Source of the DNA: Candidatus Schekmanbacteria bacterium | GTDB lineage: Bacteria; Schekmanbacteria; GWA2-38-11; J061 | DNA: 64,000 nucleotides | NCBI GenBank assembly: GCA_016219965.1 | Contig: JACRJM010000004.1 | Coordinates: forward strand, 124,001 to 188,000 | Reading direction: 5' to 3' | Shown: positions 26,794 through 36,038 of the stretch, piece by piece | How the letters are laid out: each line of letters starts with the position of its first letter | Position numbering within the stretch: position 1 is the first letter of the stretch | Notes under the pieces: model-generated | The model's input: the letters and a program-made list of their open reading frames with translations, nothing else | What the model was told of the DNA's origin: nothing | Database searches by the model: none | Position numbers and translations under genes: made by a program

Positions 26794-27068
26794 GATTTTA
26801 CCTCCTGATTTGAATAATATACTTTAACTGTTATTACTACAATCTCATTTTGTTCGTCTGCAAATATAGGTTCCACGGTTTTGTATTTATAAAATTGATT
26901 ATTAGTTGGGGACATTTTGTTAAAAGAAAATTGTTTCTTTGTCTGAAACTTTCCCATTTTTGCTTTTGCCCATGTGCTTTCATGAATAGATAACTTAACT
27001 TCTTCCTCTGTCGCACATCTTAATAACATTTGCAATTTTGAATGATTTGAAAGCCTGATGGGTTTCAT
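26790..27068 (-). CDS. DUF4258-like small protein, possible toxin
   Basis: A 92-residue protein beginning IRLSNHSKLQMLLRCATEEEVKLSI, the SxHaxxRmxxR-type helix of DUF4258, then a strand pair with TVEPIFADEQNEIVVITVKVYYS. The DUF is related to RelE-like and MqsR-like folds, and the downstream DUF2283 gene is its usual partner. The ATG is only 3 bases after the stop of the truncated DUF5615 fragment. Confidence 0.78.
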   Translation of the reverse strand: MKPIRLSNHSKLQMLLRCATEEEVKLSIHESTWAKAKMGKFQTKKQFSFNKMSPTNNQFYKYKTVEPIFADEQNEIVVITVKVYYSNQEVKS

Positions 27069-27071
27069 GCA

Positions 27072-27125
27072 TTAATCTCTATTTCTAACTCTTTGCGGAA
27101 GATTTTCATCGAGAAGAAGATTCAT
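27072..27125 (-). pseudogene. truncated DUF5615 (PIN-like) toxin fragment
   Basis: The antitoxin stop overlaps an ATG (TAATG) that opens MNLLLDENLPQRVRNRD and then stops. MxxLLDENLP-R is the strongly conserved N terminus of DUF5615 PIN-like toxins, which are ~110-120 residues and normally follow DUF433. Only 17 codons remain. The reading then passes into the DUF4258 gene, so the rest was deleted, not frameshifted nearby. No nuclease activity is possible from this fragment. Confidence 0.8.
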
Positions 27126-27346
27126 TACGGAAGGCTGATTTCTTCATAATTTACAAGTTCTGCTGCAAAACTTATTGCTTCAAGAATGTGCTCTCTTTTT
27201 AATTGAGGATATTCTTTTATAATCTCAACAATTGAGTTTCCGGCGCCCATCATCTCAAGAATTGCATGAACAGGAATTCTTGTTTTTTTAAAACAAGGTT
27301 TCCCCCCACAAACTCCTGCCTTTGACTCAATAAATTTTAATGTCAT
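27125..27346 (-). CDS. DUF433 (VapB-like) antitoxin
   Basis: A 73-residue DNA-binding antitoxin. KAGVCGGKPCFKKTRIPVHAILEMMGAGNSIVEIIKEYPQL is the winged-helix core of DUF433; the C terminus HILEAISFAAELVN normally contacts the toxin. Its cognate DUF5615 toxin has been lost to the 17-codon fragment above. It heads a leftward strip of small genes, and the DUF4258-DUF2283 pair is next. Confidence 0.92.
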   Translation of the reverse strand: MTLKFIESKAGVCGGKPCFKKTRIPVHAILEMMGAGNSIVEIIKEYPQLKREHILEAISFAAELVNYEEISLP

Positions 27347-27458
27347 TTATCATTCCTTTTTGTTATAAATTTACAAATCTTATTTCTAAAATACAACAAA
27401 AATATGATATTGTTTCTCTGTAAATGCTGGATTGAAATAATAGTATATAGCTAAAAAT

Positions 27459-28526
27459 ATGATAAAGACAAATATAAAACGTTCCATAAAATCAGGTCTT
27501 CCTCCCGGCACCCTTGTCCACATCGGCGAGAAGAAAACTGGCGCCATCAAAATAAAAATAATTGATTACAATGAAACAGGTGTTGATGAGAGGGAAATAA
27601 CAAATATTGATGATTGTCTTTCATGCAAAGATTCTTCCACTGTCTCATGGATAGACATAGAAGGTGTCCATGATCTGCATCTAATAGAAAAGATGGGAGA
27701 GCATTTTGGACTGCATCCGCTTACCTTAGAAGACGTCGTAAATACCGTGCAGCGCCCCAAGGCAGAGTTTTTTGATAATTATATCTACATCGTTCTAAAT
27801 ATGCTTTATCCTGGCAAAGAGGATAGTGAGATTAAAAGTGAGCAGGTAAGCATAATCTGTGGTTCAAATTTCATTATCTCCTTTCAGGAAGGGATCGACG
27901 GTGATGTTTTCGATCCGCTCCGGGAACGGATAAGGACAGGGAAGGGACGCATAAGGAAACGGGGCGCCGACTATCTTGCCTACTCTATGATTGATGCGAT
28001 CATTGACAATTATTTCATAGTCCTTGAAAATCTCGAAGGGGCAATAGAAGATACAGAAGAGAAGCTTGTATCAAATCCCACCACAGAGACATTGAGGACA
28101 TTACATACCCTTAAAAGAGAAATCATATTTCTTCGTAAATCAGTCTGGCCTTTAAGGGAGGTAATCAGTGGACTTGAAAGGGAAGAGTCACCGCTTATCC
28201 AGGAATCAACAGAGTTATATCTCAGAGATGTCTATGACCATGTAATACAGATAATAGACACCATAGAAACGTACAGGGATATACTTGCCGGAATGCTGGA
28301 CATCTATCTTTCAAGCATCAGCAACCGGATGAATGAAGTTATGAAAGTCCTCACCATAATAGCCACCATTTTTATCCCCCTTACTTTCATAGCTGGTGTT
28401 TACGGGATGAATTTCAAGTACATGCCTGAGCTTGAATGGGAGTGGGGCTATCCCGCCATTTGGGGAGTGATGATTGTCATAGGTGTTTTCATGCTTTTTT
28501 GTTTCAGAAAGAAAAAGTGGTTATGA
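27459..28526 (+). CDS. corA: CorA-family magnesium/cobalt transporter
   Basis: A 355-residue pentameric divalent-cation channel. The soluble N-terminal domain holds WIDIEGVHDLHLIEKMGEHFGLHPLTLEDV and QRPKAEFFDNYIYIVL. A long helix leads to two C-terminal membrane segments with the signature YGMNF and the loop MPELEWEW. Its stop overlaps the AOR start in ATGA. The GMN filter is intact. Confidence 0.96.
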   Translation: MIKTNIKRSIKSGLPPGTLVHIGEKKTGAIKIKIIDYNETGVDEREITNIDDCLSCKDSSTVSWIDIEGVHDLHLIEKMGEHFGLHPLTLEDVVNTVQRPKAEFFDNYIYIVLNMLYPGKEDSEIKSEQVSIICGSNFIISFQEGIDGDVFDPLRERIRTGKGRIRKRGADYLAYSMIDAIIDNYFIVLENLEGAIEDTEEKLVSNPTTETLRTLHTLKREIIFLRKSVWPLREVISGLEREESPLIQESTELYLRDVYDHVIQIIDTIETYRDILAGMLDIYLSSISNRMNEVMKVLTIIATIFIPLTFIAGVYGMNFKYMPELEWEWGYPAIWGVMIVIGVFMLFCFRKKKWL

Positions 28527-30487
28527 ATGAAAAAAATTATGGATGGACAGGGACGATAATCCGGGCTGACCTGTCTTCGGGTGCAGTGAGCAAACACAAG
28601 ACTCCCGATTATAAAAATAAATTCATTGGCGGAAGGGCATTGGCATCGAGGATATACTGGGATGAGGTTCCAAAGGGTATTTCTGCATTTTCGCCTGACA
28701 ATCTTCTCATGATATTGCCAGGACCGCTCACAGGGAGCCATGCTACAGCCTGTTCACGCTGGGTCATAAGTGCAAAGTCACCTTTCAATTATCCTGACCA
28801 GTTCGGCTTTGGCAATGCCGGCGGATTTGTGGGCGCTGCGCTAAAACTTGCAGGCTACGATGGTCTCCTGATAAATGGAAAAGCAGAGAAGCCGAGTTAT
28901 ATTTTCATTGAAAATGATAAGGTTGAAATAAAAGATGCAAGCGGACTCTGGAGGCTTACGTCTGATGAAACCTTAAAAAAACTTAAGGAAGCCCACGGCA
29001 ATCTTGCACGGGCAGTATGCATTGGTCCCGCCGGCGAAAACAAAATCAGGTTTGCGCTTGCAATAACTGATCAGGGGGGCACTATCTCAAATGGCATGGG
29101 CGCTGTTCTGGGCTCTAAGAATCTTAAAGCCATAGTTGTAAAAGGTAACAACAGTATTGCAGTTGCAAATCCAGAGAGATTAAAAGAACTGAATAACCGG
29201 ATCCGTTTCCTGCGCAAAGGCCTGAATGAAATGCCCTATATGACAGAGCCGAGCGTTGCCATCACGGATATTGAAAAGAACAAAAACACTCCCTGCTTTG
29301 GATGCCCTGCAGGATGCATGAGGGCAACGTTCAAACATACTTCAGGGCTGGAGGAAGTCAGGAAAACATGTGCTGCCGCATTTTATTATGCTCCGTGGGA
29401 TGTGTTGCATAATGGCCAGTCAACGGATGCTCCTTTTTTTGCCACATCCCTTGCCGACCGCTACGGTCTTTGCACAGGTGAGCTTAGCAATATAATGTGG
29501 TGGCTTGACGCTGCCTTTAAAGAAGGGATTATTAGCGAAGAAGAGATGGGCATTCCCATCTCAAAGATTGGAAGCCTTGAGTTCATACAGACACTTGTTT
29601 ATTCAATTGCATATAGAAAAGGATTCGGAGACCTGCTTGCTGAAGGCACGCGCAGGGCTTCCATTGAAAAGGGGAAAAAGGCAGAAGAGCTTGCTCTTAA
29701 ACGCGTAATGCCTTCAGGCTATGTCAATGATTCCTATGGCGGAAGGATATTTTTGATGAATACTCTCTTTTATGCCACAGAGATAAGGAATCCAATAATA
29801 CAGCTTCATGAAGTCCACTACCTTCTCCTCAAGTGGATATTCTGGTACACGACGAACGGCGCAATGTCTCCGGTCAATGCCGATGTTTTAAGAAAGATAG
29901 CAAAGCGGGTCTGGGGGAGCGAGGAGTCTGTTGATTTTTCAACCTATGACGGGAAAGCCCTTGCGGCATTCAGGATCCAGAACGCAGAGCATGCCAAGGA
30001 AACAATGGTTGCCTGCGACAGATATTTCCCGTTACTTGACACCGACCAGGTTGAGGACAGCATGGGTGACCCTGCTTTTGTGCCAAATCTTTTTTCTGCT
30101 GTGACCGGAAAAGAAATGAGTGAAGACGAATTCTACCTCCTCGGCGAGCGTTCATTTAATATGCAAAGAGCGATCCACGGCAGGGAAGGAAAATCGGGAA
30201 GAGAAAGCGACACGATCCCTGAATTCAACTTTACCGAACCTGTAGAAACCGTTGAAGGGGTTCTTGCAATGTTTAATCCTGATATCGAGTTTCCGGGACC
30301 CGGAGACCAGATTGTAAGCCGTAAGGGAAAGACCGTTGACCGTGCAGAATTCGAGAGGATGAAGGACGAATACTATTTGCTTCGCAGCTGGGATGTGAAG
30401 AGCGGATTGCAGAAGAAAGAAAAACTTACGGAGCTTGGTCTAAGCGATATAAGCAGTGAACTTGAGAAGATGGGGATTTTAAAATAG
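28523..30487 (+). CDS. aldehyde:ferredoxin oxidoreductase family tungsten enzyme
   Basis: A 654-residue AOR-family protein that should bind a tungsten (or molybdenum) bis-pyranopterin and one 4Fe-4S cluster. The cluster ligands are CFGCPAGC near residue 259 and a later ACDRYF Cys near 500. The N-terminal GGRALASRIYWDEV and NAGGFVGAALKLAGYDGLLINGKAEKP fit the pterin domain. The start at 28523 (ATG within the corA stop) replaces an upstream in-frame one that overlaps corA. The substrate class, aldehyde or aromatic acid, is unknown, since many relatives carry out unrelated reductions. Downstream is the sco gene, 31 bases on. Confidence 0.92.
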   Translation: MNEKNYGWTGTIIRADLSSGAVSKHKTPDYKNKFIGGRALASRIYWDEVPKGISAFSPDNLLMILPGPLTGSHATACSRWVISAKSPFNYPDQFGFGNAGGFVGAALKLAGYDGLLINGKAEKPSYIFIENDKVEIKDASGLWRLTSDETLKKLKEAHGNLARAVCIGPAGENKIRFALAITDQGGTISNGMGAVLGSKNLKAIVVKGNNSIAVANPERLKELNNRIRFLRKGLNEMPYMTEPSVAITDIEKNKNTPCFGCPAGCMRATFKHTSGLEEVRKTCAAAFYYAPWDVLHNGQSTDAPFFATSLADRYGLCTGELSNIMWWLDAAFKEGIISEEEMGIPISKIGSLEFIQTLVYSIAYRKGFGDLLAEGTRRASIEKGKKAEELALKRVMPSGYVNDSYGGRIFLMNTLFYATEIRNPIIQLHEVHYLLLKWIFWYTTNGAMSPVNADVLRKIAKRVWGSEESVDFSTYDGKALAAFRIQNAEHAKETMVACDRYFPLLDTDQVEDSMGDPAFVPNLFSAVTGKEMSEDEFYLLGERSFNMQRAIHGREGKSGRESDTIPEFNFTEPVETVEGVLAMFNPDIEFPGPGDQIVSRKGKTVDRAEFERMKDEYYLLRSWDVKSGLQKKEKLTELGLSDISSELEKMGILK

Positions 30488-30518
30488 CAATATCCATGTC
30501 CTGCGGAGGGAAGAAGAT

Positions 30519-31172
30519 ATGATGAAAAGATTGATTGATGCGGTGCTTATATCGTGTGTCTGCACAGTTTTATTCCTCCCTCTTAAAGCCAATGCAGAAA
30601 CTGAGCGCAGCATGAAGAACATGGATATGAATGATATGAATATGAAGGGTGTGAAAGAAGACCAGTTTGGAACTAATGAAAAGTATAAAAGGACAATTGA
30701 AAAGTATGCCGTGCCGGATGTCACTCTGGTTGATCAAAACGGAAAGAAGGTCAAACTCAGGGAAATCCTCAATTCAAAAAAGATTGTCATAGTGGATTTC
30801 ATCTTCACAACATGCACAACGATTTGTCCGGTGCTCTCAGCCGGTTATGTGAATTTCCAAAGAAAGGTTGATACTAACACCGCCGATGTGCGGCTTGTCT
30901 CAATCTCGATAGATCCTGAGAATGACATCCCGAAAAAAATGAATGAATATCTCAAACAATATGATGCAAAGCCCGGATGGGACTTCCTCACAGGAAGCAG
31001 AGAGGACATTGATAAGGTGTTGACAGCTTTCAAGGCACTTATTCCGAACAAAATGAGCCACATACAATTGGTTTTACTCCATACTCCGGCTGATGATAAG
31101 TGGGTCCGGATCTTCGGTCTTGTGGGAACTTCAGACTTTCTCACTGAATACGAAAAGCTGCACGGGAAATGA
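30519..31172 (+). CDS. Sco1/SenC-type copper chaperone, first copy
   Basis: A 217-residue thioredoxin-fold protein, exported (signal about 1-26, ending ANA). The mature N terminus is Met-rich (NMDMNDMNMKG), possibly copper-binding. The metal site is TTCTTICPV (CxxxCP) with a distal His in NKMSHIQLVLLH. Sco delivers copper to the CuA centre of cytochrome oxidase subunit II. A complete caa3 oxidase with its own Sco lies 17 kb downstream, so this copy may serve the cytochrome c fusion it overlaps. Confidence 0.9.
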   Translation: MMKRLIDAVLISCVCTVLFLPLKANAETERSMKNMDMNDMNMKGVKEDQFGTNEKYKRTIEKYAVPDVTLVDQNGKKVKLREILNSKKIVIVDFIFTTCTTICPVLSAGYVNFQRKVDTNTADVRLVSISIDPENDIPKKMNEYLKQYDAKPGWDFLTGSREDIDKVLTAFKALIPNKMSHIQLVLLHTPADDKWVRIFGLVGTSDFLTEYEKLHGK

Positions 31173-32869
31173 AGATCATGAAGAAAAGAGATAGAATAAT
31201 ATTTTTGTTCCTGGCATTTTTCTTTATCTGGCAGGTGAAGGCTGAAGAAACACAGCCTCCGACTATTGCAGGAGTATCTCAGACTGAAGCCATGCGCCTT
31301 GGAGAGCGCATCTACCGGCAGGGGATTCTCTCGTCAGGAGAGAAGATGAAGGCTTTTGTAAAAGGGGATATACCTGTTGAAGGGAAAACATTCGCCTGCG
31401 TAAGCTGTCATCTGCGGAGCGGTCTTGGCTCGATTGAAGGCGGTGTTGTCACGACCCCTATTAATGGAAAGACTCTCTTCCAGCCGCTCAAACGCTTTTA
31501 TAAAGGTTACGAAGTCATTTCAGCTCCTCTTCTCCGTCCGGCATATACTGACGAATCATTGGCTGAAGTAATTGAGGGTGGGATTTCTCCCTCCGGGCGA
31601 ATACTGAATGGAGTCATGCCCCGTTATAATCTCAATGAAAAGGACATGGAGATCCTGATTTTCTATCTGAAGAATCTGTCATCTGAGTTCTCCCCCGGAG
31701 TTTCAGATACAACAATTCATTTTGCAACAGTCGTTTCTGAAGATGTCCCCACTAAAGATCGTGACGCAATGATGGGTCTTTTGGACTATTACGTTAAGGC
31801 TAAGAATAACTCAGCACTTGCCTCAGAGAGTGACCGCAGGCAGGCCCGTATGACAGAATCAATGTTAGGCTCACAGGAATCGATGTACAAAAGACTGTCG
31901 CTTTCGGTCTGGGTGTTAAAAGGTCCTCCGGAAACATGGCGCAGGCAGTTAGAGGAATACAATAGCAAAGATCCTGTATTCGCCCTGATCGGAGGAATCA
32001 CATCAGGTGAATGGCAGCCTATCCACGATTTTTGCGAGTCAAATAAGATACCCTGTATTTTTCCGGTAACTGACTTTCCCGTTGTTTCAGAAACCGACTG
32101 GTACACATTATATCTTTCGAAGGGATACTATCAGGAAGGAGAAGCCGCCGCCCGCTATTTAAACAGCAATTATGAATCGTTGGATGAATCGTTAAAAGGA
32201 AAAACGGTTGTCCAGATTGTCAGTAGCTCACGTGAAGGTGCAGCCCTCGCATCCGGCTTTGAGCAGACGTGGCGGGATTTTGAGCATCAGCCGCCTGTGA
32301 CAGTCATGCTGAAAAAAGGAGAAGCATTAAGCAAAAAATTATTGCAGCAGGTATTGGATAAAGAAAAGCCTGCTTCCATTGTCCTCTGGGTCGGACCAGA
32401 GGCACTGCCTGCGCTTGAAGGTTTAGCTTCCGGCTCTAACAAGCCTGAGATGATTCTCGTTTCTTCAGGTTATCTTAAAGAAAGTATTTGGACTTTGAAT
32501 GAAGATATTCGCGACATAACTTATATTGCATATCCTTTTATATTGCCTCAGGATGAAGCAAAATCTAAAGTTTACGTCCCGTTATTAAGAGAGCCGAAGT
32601 TCAACGACAGCAACTCACAAATGATATTGAAGCGGGTTTTTCCGGTGCTCCTGGCATTGAGCCAGTCTATGATGGAGATGAGAGGGAATTATTACCGTGA
32701 CAACTTTCTTGATGTAATCAGCATGATGATGGATCAGAAGGTTCGCCTATATGAACGTTTAAGCTTCGGCCCGGGACAACGCTATGCCTCAAAGGGATGC
32801 TATATAGTCCAGCTCACAAAAGGCCCCACCCTTGAACTGGTAAAAAAGAGCGACTGGGTCATACACTGA
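31169..32869 (+). CDS. cytochrome c fused to periplasmic binding-protein-like domain
   Basis: A 566-residue exported protein. After a signal peptide (about 1-26), residues ~40-170 form a c-type cytochrome with heme motif CVSCH (around 76) and a likely Met ligand in LNGVMPRYN. Residues ~185-540 look like a type I periplasmic binding fold (Peripla_BP_6): alternating strands such as VFALIGGITSGEWQPIHDFCESNKIPCIFP, KTVVQIVSSSREGAALASGF and ASIVLWVGPEALPALEGL. This pairing is unusual. It overlaps the sco stop (ATGA). A redox sensor or an electron carrier to an outer reductant is possible; no transport partners lie beside it. Confidence 0.8.
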   Translation: MKIMKKRDRIIFLFLAFFFIWQVKAEETQPPTIAGVSQTEAMRLGERIYRQGILSSGEKMKAFVKGDIPVEGKTFACVSCHLRSGLGSIEGGVVTTPINGKTLFQPLKRFYKGYEVISAPLLRPAYTDESLAEVIEGGISPSGRILNGVMPRYNLNEKDMEILIFYLKNLSSEFSPGVSDTTIHFATVVSEDVPTKDRDAMMGLLDYYVKAKNNSALASESDRRQARMTESMLGSQESMYKRLSLSVWVLKGPPETWRRQLEEYNSKDPVFALIGGITSGEWQPIHDFCESNKIPCIFPVTDFPVVSETDWYTLYLSKGYYQEGEAAARYLNSNYESLDESLKGKTVVQIVSSSREGAALASGFEQTWRDFEHQPPVTVMLKKGEALSKKLLQQVLDKEKPASIVLWVGPEALPALEGLASGSNKPEMILVSSGYLKESIWTLNEDIRDITYIAYPFILPQDEAKSKVYVPLLREPKFNDSNSQMILKRVFPVLLALSQSMMEMRGNYYRDNFLDVISMMMDQKVRLYERLSFGPGQRYASKGCYIVQLTKGPTLELVKKSDWVIH

Positions 32870-32889
32870 GAATGGCGTTGCCGGAATTG

Positions 32890-34185
32890 TCATTTAATAG
32901 TGTTTAAGAATTTCTCAATTGTTTCTGCGTGCTTTTTCCAGTCCTTGGCAAGCATGAAGTTATGGTCTATTTTCGGGAAAAGTTTGCAGTTGCTGGCTCC
33001 ATATTTCTTTGCAATCTGACTGTTAATCTTTGCTCCTGTTCTTTGGTCTTTCTCAGCTCCAATTACAAATATTAGTGCGTTTATTTTTCCCTTATCTATT
33101 TCTATCTCTCCAAGATGTGATTCATAAAAGGCTTTTGCAGATTCTTCGCAAAGCTGCGTACAGCATTCAAACATCTCGTCTTTGCCGCAAAGCCTGTTTT
33201 TAAAAAGAAGTTTCTCTCCCTTCTTCCTGTCAACGGAGAAGGTGAAAAGATTCCCTGAAGAAAATTCCCTGCCAATCATTTCTTTTTTAAGCTTCTTTCC
33301 CAATGAAAGGGATTCGAATACATCTTTTGGCGGCAGGCTGTTAAGAAGCACTACTCCCTTTGTCTTTTTCCTTTCAGCATATTTAAGCGCTACAAGCGCG
33401 CCCATCCCGTGTCCAATTATTATAGGGTCGTCCTCTATTTGCGATGCGAGAAAATCGAGGTCTTCAACATAATCTGTTATCCCCTCATTTCCTGTTACCT
33501 TGCCTGCGGGGAGTTTGTCGCGTCTTGTAAACTGGCTCACATAATGTCCGCGAAGGTTTATGGCATAATTATTCCATCCATTGCGCGCAAAATATTCCTG
33601 AAAATTCTTAAAAGCAAAACTTCCCTGGAATGCATCATGGACAAAGATCAATGGAGGTTTCCTGCTTATGTTTTCAGGATGGAAATGCTTGACTGCGATA
33701 GCGTCAAGATAAAGAAGTTTGTCATAAATCGTCTTTTCTTTTCCGGCAGGCAGGGTGTTGTCCCAGATGATTTTAGATGCAGAGCCTTTCTTCGTGTGCC
33801 AGTAAACTATTTTATGTGCCTCAACCTTAATTACCTTAAGAAAGAATGGAGGCCTTTCTCCGGGGAATTGCCTTTCTCTTAAAAACCCTGACTTTTGCAC
33901 TTCTTCAACAAAATTGGAGCTGTCCTGTGCAAGTATCTGTGCTGTGCCAAAAAGCTGGATACCAAAAAGAGGTCTGCTTGTATAAATCCCTACGGTTACA
34001 TTTGGATTTTTCCGTATATTGGGGAGTTTCCCTCCTCCCTCGCTCATTATGTAGATTGTGGTTCCATTGGCAAAATAATAGACCGGCGTTCCGCGCGCCA
34101 TGTCTTTCTGCCACGTCGAGATGACGCATCCCCTGTTGTTCCTGATATACTTTATTATCTCATCAAGCCCTTTTTCTTCTGCCAT
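32890..34185 (-). CDS. PNPOx-like flavin barrel fused to an alpha/beta-hydrolase lacking its serine
   Basis: A 431-residue fusion. Residues ~1-135 are a pyridoxamine-phosphate-oxidase-like split barrel (GCVISTWQKDMARGTPVYYF, MSEGGGKLPNIRKNPNVTVGIY). Residues ~175-431 are an alpha/beta-hydrolase: LIFVHDAFQGSF, a nucleophile elbow reading GHGMGA at 258-263, a likely acid in GAEKDQRTG and the terminal IDHNFM histidine. The usual GHSxG serine is glycine, so normal esterase chemistry seems lost. The ATG at 34185 has an AGGAGG 6 bases before it; a TTG 6 bases upstream is rejected. Function unknown. Convergent with the cytochrome fusion. Confidence 0.82.
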   Translation of the reverse strand: MAEEKGLDEIIKYIRNNRGCVISTWQKDMARGTPVYYFANGTTIYIMSEGGGKLPNIRKNPNVTVGIYTSRPLFGIQLFGTAQILAQDSSNFVEEVQKSGFLRERQFPGERPPFFLKVIKVEAHKIVYWHTKKGSASKIIWDNTLPAGKEKTIYDKLLYLDAIAVKHFHPENISRKPPLIFVHDAFQGSFAFKNFQEYFARNGWNNYAINLRGHYVSQFTRRDKLPAGKVTGNEGITDYVEDLDFLASQIEDDPIIIGHGMGALVALKYAERKKTKGVVLLNSLPPKDVFESLSLGKKLKKEMIGREFSSGNLFTFSVDRKKGEKLLFKNRLCGKDEMFECCTQLCEESAKAFYESHLGEIEIDKGKINALIFVIGAEKDQRTGAKINSQIAKKYGASNCKLFPKIDHNFMLAKDWKKHAETIEKFLNTIK

Positions 34186-34227
34186 GTTCAACCTCCTTTA
34201 AAAGGATGCTGACTTATTTTTTTTATT

Positions 34228-35988
34228 CTATCTCCTGTCAAAGAGCTTTTCAATCTTTGAGATGTCCATTTTGAAGACTGCGTTGCGACCGTGGGGGCAG
34301 TAGGTGGAGAATTCAGTTTCATCCATGAGCTTAAGGAGATTTTGTAGCTCGGCAGGTTCAAGCTTGTCATTTGCCCTCACTGCCGAGTGGCAGGCAAGGG
34401 ACTGGAACATGGAGTTTAAGGCAAAAGCCGGATTTTCTTTTTCGCTTCCAGACTCAATCTTCTCAATTAAGCTTCGCAGGAAATTTTCAGGGTTCTTTGT
34501 GCCAAGCACTGCCGGGACTCCTGTAATCCTGATACTCTCTTCTCCGAAGTCCTGAGATTCAAGTCCTAACTTTTCAAGGCTCTCAAGGTTATCTTCCCAT
34601 ATTGATTTTTCTCGCCTTGTAAGATTCACAACTACCGGTATGAGCAGGTTTTGAACTGAAGCTTTCTTGCTGAAGTAACTCTCTTTTATCTTTTCAAAAA
34701 GAGCCCGTTCATGTGCGGCGTGCTGATCAATGAAATAAACAGACTCTCCTGATTGAGCAACTATGTAGGAGTTCCTTATCTGTCCTACAACTTCAAGGCT
34801 GCTGAACTTAAAACTGCGTGGCGTAAAACTATCCACCTCTCGCACTGAAAAAACCTCATTGTCTTCTTGTGCAAATGCGGATTCTTTTTTTACAAGAAAC
34901 TGTTCAAGCTCTGTTTCTGTTTTAAAACTGTAACTTTCAAAAAGGTCTACAGCCTTGTCGCTGTCACCTGTCTGCGGTTGATGCTCGAGCTTTACCATCC
35001 TAACGTTCCTGTTTTTCCCGATTGTGTTCCTGATGGCATTGATTACTGTGCCCACGACTTTCCCGGAATCGGAGAATCTCACTTCCTGTTTGGAAGGATG
35101 GATGTTTGCGTCAACGCTTGCCGGATCTGTTTCTATAAAAAGGAATACAATGGCGTGTTTCCCTGCCTGAAGCGCTTCAGCGTAACCGCGCGATATGGCA
35201 TGATAGATCCCGCTGTCGCGGACACTCCTTTTATTTACGAAGAGATATTGGAAGTTCCGTGTAGGTTTGCTGTAATGGGGAACTGAGATTAAGCCTTTTA
35301 TGGATACCTCCCCGGAATGCTCTATCTCGATAAGTTTGTCAGCCAACTCATTTCCGAATATGATATTTGTCTTCTCAATAAGATCTGCTGATGAAGGAAT
35401 CCTGAAAACTTCTTTACCGTTTGATATGTACCTGAACTCTATCCCGTTCCTTGCAAGGGCAAGTTTTGTCATCCATTCATCTATGTGATTCTGCTCTGTC
35501 TGAGTTGATTTTAAAAACTTCTTCCGTGCAGGCATATTGAAGAAGAGATTCCTCACTTCGATTGATGTGCCGCGCGGCATTCCTGATTTTCCCCGGCGGA
35601 TCACGTTGCCGCCCTCGATCTCTACGATACATCCCATGTCGCCTTGAGAGGAGTTTGTTTCTATCGTAAGCTGGGAGACTGCCGCGATGCTTGGGAGAGC
35701 CTCCCCCCTGAAGCCGAAAGTGCTGATGCGTTCAAGGTCTGTTTCGCTCTCTATCTTGCTCGTCGAATGGCGCTGTATGGCAAGGAGTACTTCCTCTTCG
35801 CTCATCCCGCACCCGTCATCCATGACTTTTATCAGGGATTTACCGCCATCTGCTACCGACACTGTGATAGCGCGGCTGCCGGCATCTATGGAATTTTCTA
35901 CAAGCTCTTTTATGACTGATGCCGGGCGTTCAACGACTTCGCCTGCTGCGATCTTATTTATCACGCTGTCAGGAAGAATTTTTATCAT
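34228..35988 (-). CDS. mutL: DNA mismatch repair protein MutL
   Basis: A 586-residue GHKL ATPase that links mismatch recognition to strand cutting. N-terminal motifs are ELVENSIDAGS, KVMDDGCGMSEEE and RISTFGFRGEALPSIAAV. The C-terminal half carries the endonuclease motif DQHAAHERALFE, fitting DQHA(x)2E(x)4E, and a CPHGRNAV block, so it can probably nick DNA itself, as in organisms without MutH. No mutS is in the window. It is divergent to ilvA, with 101 bases between. Confidence 0.97.
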   Translation of the reverse strand: MIKILPDSVINKIAAGEVVERPASVIKELVENSIDAGSRAITVSVADGGKSLIKVMDDGCGMSEEEVLLAIQRHSTSKIESETDLERISTFGFRGEALPSIAAVSQLTIETNSSQGDMGCIVEIEGGNVIRRGKSGMPRGTSIEVRNLFFNMPARKKFLKSTQTEQNHIDEWMTKLALARNGIEFRYISNGKEVFRIPSSADLIEKTNIIFGNELADKLIEIEHSGEVSIKGLISVPHYSKPTRNFQYLFVNKRSVRDSGIYHAISRGYAEALQAGKHAIVFLFIETDPASVDANIHPSKQEVRFSDSGKVVGTVINAIRNTIGKNRNVRMVKLEHQPQTGDSDKAVDLFESYSFKTETELEQFLVKKESAFAQEDNEVFSVREVDSFTPRSFKFSSLEVVGQIRNSYIVAQSGESVYFIDQHAAHERALFEKIKESYFSKKASVQNLLIPVVVNLTRREKSIWEDNLESLEKLGLESQDFGEESIRITGVPAVLGTKNPENFLRSLIEKIESGSEKENPAFALNSMFQSLACHSAVRANDKLEPAELQNLLKLMDETEFSTYCPHGRNAVFKMDISKIEKLFDRR

Positions 35989-36038
35989 AATGTTTCTTAT
36001 TAAAATACAAAAGAGCGGTAGGGCAAGAAAAATGTTTT

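Noticed and set aside
28436-28523. An upstream in-frame start for the AOR gene.
   Set aside because: It adds 29 residues that overlap corA; the ATGA at 28523 matches the family start.
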